Below are positions 57,663-64,000 of a DNA stretch of 64,000 nucleotides, piece after piece. The DNA is from Sabellastarte sp. h YS-2021 (lineage: Eukaryota > Annelida > Polychaeta > Sabellida > Sabellidae): NCBI GenBank assembly GCA_964017235.1, contig OZ024938.1, forward strand, positions 4,207,454-4,271,453, in the 5' to 3' direction. The notes under the pieces are model-generated. The model saw only the letters and a program-made list of their open reading frames with translations, did not search any database and was not told the origin of the DNA. The translations under genes were made by a program, and so were the position numbers. Within the stretch, counting starts at the first letter, position 1. Each line of letters opens with the position of its first letter.

Positions 57663-58560
57663 TGTTATTTATGTCACGGTGCGGTCACGAGAATTGACAT
57701 TTTAGGGTTTATCGCTTCATCGTTTATATTATTGAACGGCCGTTTATTCGTACAGCTGAAGTATTGCAAGTGTTTTGAAGTGAGAAAAAGGCGCGGTTTG
57801 CCCTTTGTTGGGTTTTGAAAGGCAAGGAGAGAGGACCTTTGTGTGTTTGTTGTTACACATGGATTTGGGATGATTAGTATGGAGCTGTAGTTCAGGAAAG
57901 CTGTGTGCAGGTTTGTGATATGCTATGAGTGTTTGCATGTTAGGAATGATTGAATACTGTATGACAGTGATTATGTCATAAATAGTCCTTTTCATATGTT
58001 GTGTCTCAGTACAAAGATACTTTGACCTTGATTGATTATAATCTGAAGTTTGTGTTAATGTCTATAATGCTGCTGATAGTTAATCTTGTAGTTTAATTAT
58101 TGGTTACTGATATATCTTATTTATTATTCAATAAAGATTCAGGCAATAGGTAACTTGTGTACTTTGGTATAATTATTTGAAAGGTGAATTATTATTCAGG
58201 TCAGTTAGGTAAGGGGTTGTAGCTGTAATTTTAGTAGTTATAGTTATGTTCATTTAGTTGTTTATTTACATTTTCGGTCATTGCATTTAATACGGATATT
58301 GACAATATTTATGTAATATAAACGTGATATATGATTGGCTGTGATGAACATGTAAAATGGTATTTCTGTTATAAATTAATTTATTATGTGAGTTGACATT
58401 TATGTGTATCCAGCAGTTCCGTCATTATAATGGTATTTATTATTATTTGTATAGATGTATTTTCTGGTCAATGATGGGCGACAACTGCTGGTGCTGATTG
58501 TTCATTGATTGTCATGGTAGTCCACCGACAACCAACCCCTGCAAGTCCAGAGCTGTTACA
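57663..58560 (+). mobile_element. Candidate 5' LTR of the Ty3/gypsy element
   Basis: It runs from TGTTATTTATGTCACGG to GAGCTGTTACA, giving TG..CA ends of LTR type, 898 bp. An AATAAA signal at about 58130 suits an R-region polyadenylation site. Immediately after, gagTGGTAATAGTGTGCGG could hold a primer-binding site (TGG start), but I cannot match it to a specific tRNA. The 3' LTR lies outside the window, so the boundaries are inferred. Confidence 0.4.
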
Positions 58561-60493
58561 GAGTGGTAATAGTGTGCGGCAACAATGGAGCCACTAATGA
58601 GATCCGTCGGTGTGGTATTTCAACTCAGATCTCCGTGGTGGTGATATCTTCCTGCTCCGAACCAGTGGTGATGGTATTTTTACGCCTCTGCTGACTGGTG
58701 GGGATGACGTTTCTGCTGGTGGAAGTTGTTGGTAGTGTCAAGGTGATCTACATACTTGTCAATAGTTCAGTTTCGTTGGTACCGCTCCACGTTCCACAGT
58801 GAGTAGCATTTTCTCATGCTCTGCAGATTCGACTGAGTGAGTAGTGACTTTTCATATTAATGAATTGTTGATCATCAGTGCTGGTCAGGAAGTTGGCCAG
58901 TTTTTGCTCGATGAGTGATGTGGTTTTCATCTGTGAAGTTTATCCTCAGTGTTTTCAAGTTATATGAACATGCTGTGTAGTGTTATGTATGCTATATTTT
59001 GATTCAACACCAGTAACGACACCTGTATATTGTTTTCGTCAAGTGACAGTTTCATCGGCAGTCATCAGGAAAGAAGGAACATTTTAGTTTATGTAACTTC
59101 CGTTGACATTTTGAATTTTGACCTTGTAAGTGACCTCTGTGAATTAGGTTGGCAGCTGCTAGCAAATCTCAATATGTTTTAGCTTATTGCATGTTTGATG
59201 AATATATGAGTAATTGACTGTAACTTTTAATATTTTTTTTCAGTAGTAATTATTCAGTTGCATCTTTTAGTATTTTAATTAATTTTGTGACTGTGATATC
59301 ATAAACTGATATTATTGGACTGGAAACTGGTATATTTTCTAAATTGGCAGATTTGTATGTTTCATGGTTATTTTTGGTTGTGTAACCTGCTAGGATATTG
59401 GAAATTGGATAGTTCAAAGTGGTGTAATTGCGTGTGTATTATTTCAGTGAAATTATTTTTTTTTGTGAATGTGGTTTGAGTACCTGTGATTGGAATATTT
59501 GTGAAAATTGTTTTATTGAAATACAGATTGTGGAACTTTGATATTTGGTTACTTGCAACAGTGTTATCTTGTGTGATTGTAGTTGTGTGATTTGATTTAC
59601 ATGGTTATGACTGATGAATAATGATGGACTGATTGATTTTTAAATTTTGGTACTAATGATTTGACTGGCTTATGATTGTCAATTGTGATTGCTTGTGATT
59701 AGTGATTGCTGAATGACATTTGCATGTCACACTATGACCTTTGGTTAAGATGATAAAGAATTGAATGTATGTTATCATATCCAAGTGTGACTGACTTGTC
59801 ATTGGTTATAGTTGATACTGGTAGTGGATGTTATGTTATATTTTTGGTAACTATCTGTGCCGAGTGATCTACCTGTTCTTACTTCATTATTTTTTTTTGT
59901 GCATTGGTTACACTCGTGTGGTACGTTTTATTGCGTAAAAATATTGGCATTGTAATTTTGTATGGTTAACATTTTTATTGCGTAAAAATAAAGTATTACA
60001 ATTCTGTACGGTTAATATTTTTATTGCGTAAAATATTCATACCTGTGACTGTGTTGGATCATTACTGTGATAGTACTTAGCTTCTATTGTGTGACAATAT
60101 TCTCACTATTATGGTGTTCTAGTCATGTGAGATAATATCATACAAAAATCACAATTTTGCGGGTTGCACTTACTCTCAGAGTGATAGAGTGATAGTTTGA
60201 CATTGACCTATGCCAAGACTTGTGAGGTAAGTGGTTACTTGTATTCTAACTTTATATTTTTTTTATCAATATATGCGATACTTTATGCTATTTTGATAGA
60301 TTACTTTAGTCTGTTTTTATATTTCTTTTTTTTTTTTGTTTTTTTTTAATCTGAACTTGTGTATATTTGAATGTAACTTGGTTGCATAGTGACGCAAATA
60401 CTTGTATTTGTCTATTGGTAGACAGTTAAGCCAACTTTAGTGAAGTATTGTGCGAAGAGGTTGTAGCAGCGGAAGGTAAGGTTAAAACCCAAC
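58561..60493 (+). other. Gypsy leader region with three 47-bp repeats
   Basis: Almost 2 kb with no ORF, GT-rich on the plus strand. TTTTATTGCGTAAAA occurs at 59926, 59973 and 60019 with similar sequence between. An ATG follows at 60494. A leader this long is unusual; it may include an intron, an older insertion or the element's own untranslated region. Confidence 0.4.
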
Positions 60494-61960
60494 ATGATTG
60501 CAACAAACATTGCTTATTTTAGTAGTTTGAAACCTGACTTTGACCCTGAGGAGTTATGTCGTAGTCTTCACCTAGGTGCGACACAGGAGGAAGTTGTTCA
60601 GGATGTCATTGTACATGGTAACCAAGCTGCATTTGTGGTTTTTAGTGATCGTGTTTTTGTTGACCTGGTTGTGAAACATTAGCACGGTAAGTCCTTTCTT
60701 GGTAGTGTTGTTTCCGTAACTGGTTTGACCAAAGAGTTGGAACAGATTTTGATACAATTGCGGCCAGGAGGTGTTATTCATCAATTGCAGGAAGTAAAGA
60801 GTACCCAGTCTGGGAAACCATCAAGTCAATCAAAGGTGAGTGATGTTATGGCTGCTATCAGTGGTTTGAACAGTGATGAAAAGTTACAAATTAAAGCTGC
60901 TTTGTTCGGAATGACCACAGATATTGGAGTCAAGGACACTTATGGAGGTTCTAAGGCATTTGGTTTGCCAAAGAAAGTTGAGTCACAAAAGGTTGTCATT
61001 TCTGCGCCAGTGTTGCATGAGCCACAGTATGGACAGATGAATCAGCTTTCGGGGATTGCACCTTTGCCTGCATCTACACCACATCTGGACCAAACTTTTC
61101 ACTTTGGAAAATCAAACACTGTTCATAATATCCGGGTGACCACTTTCTCAGGATCCTGGAAGGATTGTTCCTTTGAACAGTTTAGATATGATGTTCAGTG
61201 CCTGGTAAATCAAGGATGTCCAGAAGAAATGGTTCTTACTGCCATGAAGAGACCCATCAAAGGTCAAGCTCAGGAGACTGTGCTACATATGGGCAAGGAC
61301 GCGACAGTATCTGATATCCTTACCAGATTCGAAATGATGTTTGGGGATGTGGATTCACCACATGTTCTTCTAGCTCAGTTTTGCAGTTTGGAACAGATGG
61401 CAGGAGAAGGCATCACTGATTGGTATTCCCGAGTTGAGGATCTTGCTAGTCGTATCATCCGGAAGGATGCAACTGTTATTTCACCCCACAGTTATGGGAT
61501 TGTTGTCAATACACAATTCTGAACCAGACTGTTTGATGACAACATTAAGAATGCGTTGAGGCATAAGTTTGATACTTTTGCTGGAAGCCCACAATTTATC
61601 ATTGAGGCTCGGAAAATCGATTCTGAATTCAAGTCTGCAAAGTTGAAGGCTCAACACCAGCAAATGATTACCGAACCTACACCGTCTTTTCAGAAGGGTT
61701 TGGATGAAATTTTACAAATACTTTCCACTTTGTAGAAGAAGATTGCTGATAAGACCGTTCCTGATCCTGGAACTTTGCCGGCCAGTGGTAACTCATTTGG
61801 AGCTGGACAGACACAGGGAAATACCCGATTAAAGGTACCAATGAAGAGTTGGAAAGACATTCAGTGTTACAGGTGCCATAAGTTTGGGCATATTGCTAAG
61901 AGATGCCATTTAAACTCCACAAGGTCGGAAGGCAGGAGCGGTCTGGCCGAGGAACATTAA
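60494..61960 (+). pseudogene. gag: Ty3/gypsy gag, one frame with three in-frame stops
   Basis: A single frame of 489 codons runs from ATG 60494 to TAA 61960, interrupted by TAG at 60680, TGA at 61520 and TAG at 61733. The capsid-type region (about codons 210-350) includes TTFSGSWKDCSFEQFRYDVQ and FGDVDSPHVLLAQF, similar in layout to the Gag of PNMA/Arc-related gypsy elements (inferred). A CCHC zinc knuckle (CYRCHKFGHIAKRC) that binds the genomic RNA lies close to the end. The stops mean this copy cannot make full Gag unless they are read through or are sequence errors. It overlaps pol, which is entered by a -1 shift near its end. Confidence 0.88.
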
Positions 61961-64000
61961 GCTCCTATGAGAAGGTCACAAGGATTGTTGGCAAGGCAAA
62001 TGAGGTACCGGCGGTTGTGAATGGAAGAGATGTTCTTGTATTACTGTATTACTGTATTACAGGTTCTATGGTTAGCACCATATCTTCTAGTTTTTGTGCA
62101 CAGTTATGGTTGGATGTACAGCCATTGGAAGATATTCTGACAGTGGAAGGAGCTGGTGGACACAAGCTTCCTTACAGTGGATTCACTGAAGTTGAAATCA
62201 ATTTCAAGGGGTTGAGCAGCCCCATGGATGCATTGATGCTAGTTGTTCCTGATACACCATATCACAAACTCATGCCCATGTTGATTGGGACCAATGTTCT
62301 GGGATGCATTGAGCATGCACCCGTAGCATGTGATTCTACTTTGAAGATAGTCGTCGCTAACATTGCTAAACAACAGGTTTTGAATAATGCAAGTGATTCA
62401 CTTAGTCTGCTTACAACTTCCAAACCAATTGTTATTCCGCCTAATGGATGCATCACTGTGATTGGACAGACCAGGGTTCAAGCTATTTCACATCAGATGA
62501 GTGTATGTCTGGAGAGTTCTGAATGGACAATTTTACCGAAAGGGGTTTTAGTTTCTCCTTGTGTGAATTGGATCCAGCCTGGTCAATCTATCACCAAGTT
62601 ACCAGTCCAGTTGACGAATCAGTTGGATCAGATGGTGACGATACCTGCAAAGGCTAGGATATGTAAACTCTACAGTATGGACGATGTGTCAAAACTGAAG
62701 CAGGATGGTTCTGATGAAGGGGAAACTTCAACACCATCTGACTTCTTACACCATTTTGCGCATATTCAACATACTTTAGATGAGAAACAGCAGAAGGAAG
62801 TTAACAAATTTCTGAACAGCTGGAAGAGTCTTTTCTCATTGCATGATTTGGATCTCGGACTAACTAACAAGGCTGTTCATCGAATAGATCTCAAGGACAA
62901 CACACCTTTCAAGGAGAGGCCCAGAACCATACCACCTTCGATGTTCGAGGAAGTTAGGGCTCATCTCAAGGAAATGCAGGAGTTGGGAGTTATTCGACGA
63001 TCGCAGAGTCCAAACGCATCAAATGTGGTCATAGTCAGGAAGAAGAATGGTGCTCTGAGGTTTTGTTTGGACATGAGGTTGTTAAACACACGAACCATAC
63101 CTGATAAGTACAACTTATCGAAGATTGACGTGACACTGGGCGCATTAGCTGGATCTCAGTGGTTTTGCTGTCTGGATCTTAAATCTGGATATTGGCAGGT
63201 TCCCTTAGCAGAAGAAGATAAGTGCAAAACTGCATTTACTGTGGTTCCGCTTGGCTTCTGGGAATGCGAAAGGATGCCGTTTGGGTAGACAAACGCTCCT
63301 GCTACCTTTCAGCATTTGATGGAGAACTGTATTGGGGATTTACATCTTACCAATTGTTTACTTTACTTAGATGACATTGTGGTCTTTAGCAAGACTTATG
63401 AAGAGCATTTGGTGAGGTTACAGGCCGTATTTACTAAGCTGAAGGAAGCTGGGTTGAAACTTAGTCCGTCGAAATGCAAGTTTTTCCAGGAAGAGACCAA
63501 GTATCTAGGACACTTCATATGTTAGGAGGGTATCAGTGTGGATCTAGATAAGATCTCATGTGTTCGAGATTGGCCACAGCCAAAGAATGTTACTGAAGTT
63601 CAACGTTTCTTAGGATTTACAAGCTTCTATCGACGATTTGTTAAGGGCTTTGCAAAGATAGCCAAACCCTTACATCAGGTTTGCCAGGGAGCAACGCATT
63701 ACCAAACTAAGGCTAGAGAGAAGGTTAAATATCCACCTTTAGTTTGGGAGGAGGCACAGCAGTTGGCTTTTGAGAAGTTGAAAGATCCTTGCACAAGTAC
63801 TCCTATTCTGGGGTTTGAGGATTATACCAAGCCATTTGTTTTAAATACTGATGCTAGTATTGATGGTTTGGGGGCTGTTTTGCAGAAGGAGCAGGATGGA
63901 CGCACCCGTGTGATTGCATATGCTAGTAGGAGTTTGTCCAAGTCAGAGAAAAATTATCCTATTCACAAGTTGGAATTTCTGGCATTAAAATGGGCTATTA
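61903..64000 (+). pseudogene. pol: Ty3/gypsy pol: protease, reverse transcriptase, RNase H start; partial
   Basis: The frame is -1 relative to gag and continues to the window end, broken by TAG at 63286 and 63523. The protease region is at about 61990-62300; where retropepsins have Asp-Thr-Gly, this copy reads ITGSMVSTIS just after a repeated ttactgta stretch, so the catalytic Asp is absent. RT motifs in order: VIRRSQSPNASNVVIVRKK, LRFCLDMRLLN, FCCLDLKSGYWQVPL, a stop at MPFG, TNAPATFQ, LLYLDDIVVFS, KCKFFQEETKYLGH. The connection region ([14 protein letters not shown]) and RNase H ([16 protein letters not shown], then [11 protein letters not shown]) follow. Integrase and the 3' LTR are beyond the window. 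Two stops plus the damaged protease show a dead copy. Confidence 0.92.
61909..61915 (+). promoter_or_regulatory. -1 ribosomal frameshift slippery site
   Basis: TTTAAAC is in phase as T TTA AAC in the gag frame, the X XXY YYZ form required for -1 slippage. It falls inside the short gag/pol overlap (pol frame open from 61903, gag stop 61958-61960). Downstream GC-rich sequence with ggagc (about 61934) and gctcc (61961) could form a stem. Slippage itself is inferred. Confidence 0.8.

Noticed and set aside
58561-58580. Primer-binding site for initiator tRNA-Met
   Set aside because: The sequence after the candidate LTR is TGGTAATAGTG, not TGGTATCAGAG, so no tRNA was assigned.

Overview
The window is repeat-dominated animal nuclear DNA. 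It is AT-rich, has no operons, and contains a satellite array, SINE heads derived from tRNA and 5S rRNA, a CR1/L2-like LINE, a Ty3/gypsy retrotransposon and many MITEs. The mix (CR1-like LINE with a 2A-like N-terminus, tRNA-headed SINEs with an ACGTAAA-type tail, short elements packed with ACGTTG) fits a marine lophotrochozoan, most likely a bivalve mollusc. That assignment is inference; no host gene in the window is secure. Layout: 1-16016 is a head-to-tail satellite of 23 full monomers plus one truncated monomer (681 bp), almost identical from copy to copy and running off the left edge. 16-26 kb is a mosaic of MITEs (two PIF/Harbinger-like with 3-bp CTG duplications, two hAT-like with perfect 8-bp duplications), two tandem-repeat families and ends of elements starting CCCAGC. 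26.3-29.9 kb is bounded by CCCAGCAG inverted ends and holds a terminal exon of a tyrosine recombinase. 30-36.8 kb is mostly AT-rich DNA with Pol III-derived repeats: a tRNA SINE, a 5S-like segment, a tRNA-Arg-like head and copies of a 79-bp tRNA-like unit whose halves are in permuted order. 36.9-39.4 kb is a 2.5-kb foldback element with ~0.8-kb arms and a 21-bp array that encodes a seven-residue repeat on divergent strands. 40.7-44.05 kb is a minus-strand LINE with an intact 1043-codon endonuclease/reverse transcriptase ORF. 44.1-57.6 kb holds SINEs, a third Harbinger-like copy, more CCCAG elements and weak traces of coding sequence. 57.7-64 kb is the 5' part of a decayed Ty3/gypsy element: candidate LTR, long leader, gag, a canonical -1 frameshift site and pol, cut by the window end. 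Interactions: the LINE and the gypsy element supply two retrotransposition machineries, and one SINE shares the LINE's 3'-terminal motif, which suggests it borrowed that machinery. The MITEs have no transposase here. The recombinase exon could belong to the CCCAGCAG element or could be an unrelated insert. Most of the sequence is nested mobile DNA, and for one Harbinger-like copy the order of insertion can be read from an interrupted tandem repeat.
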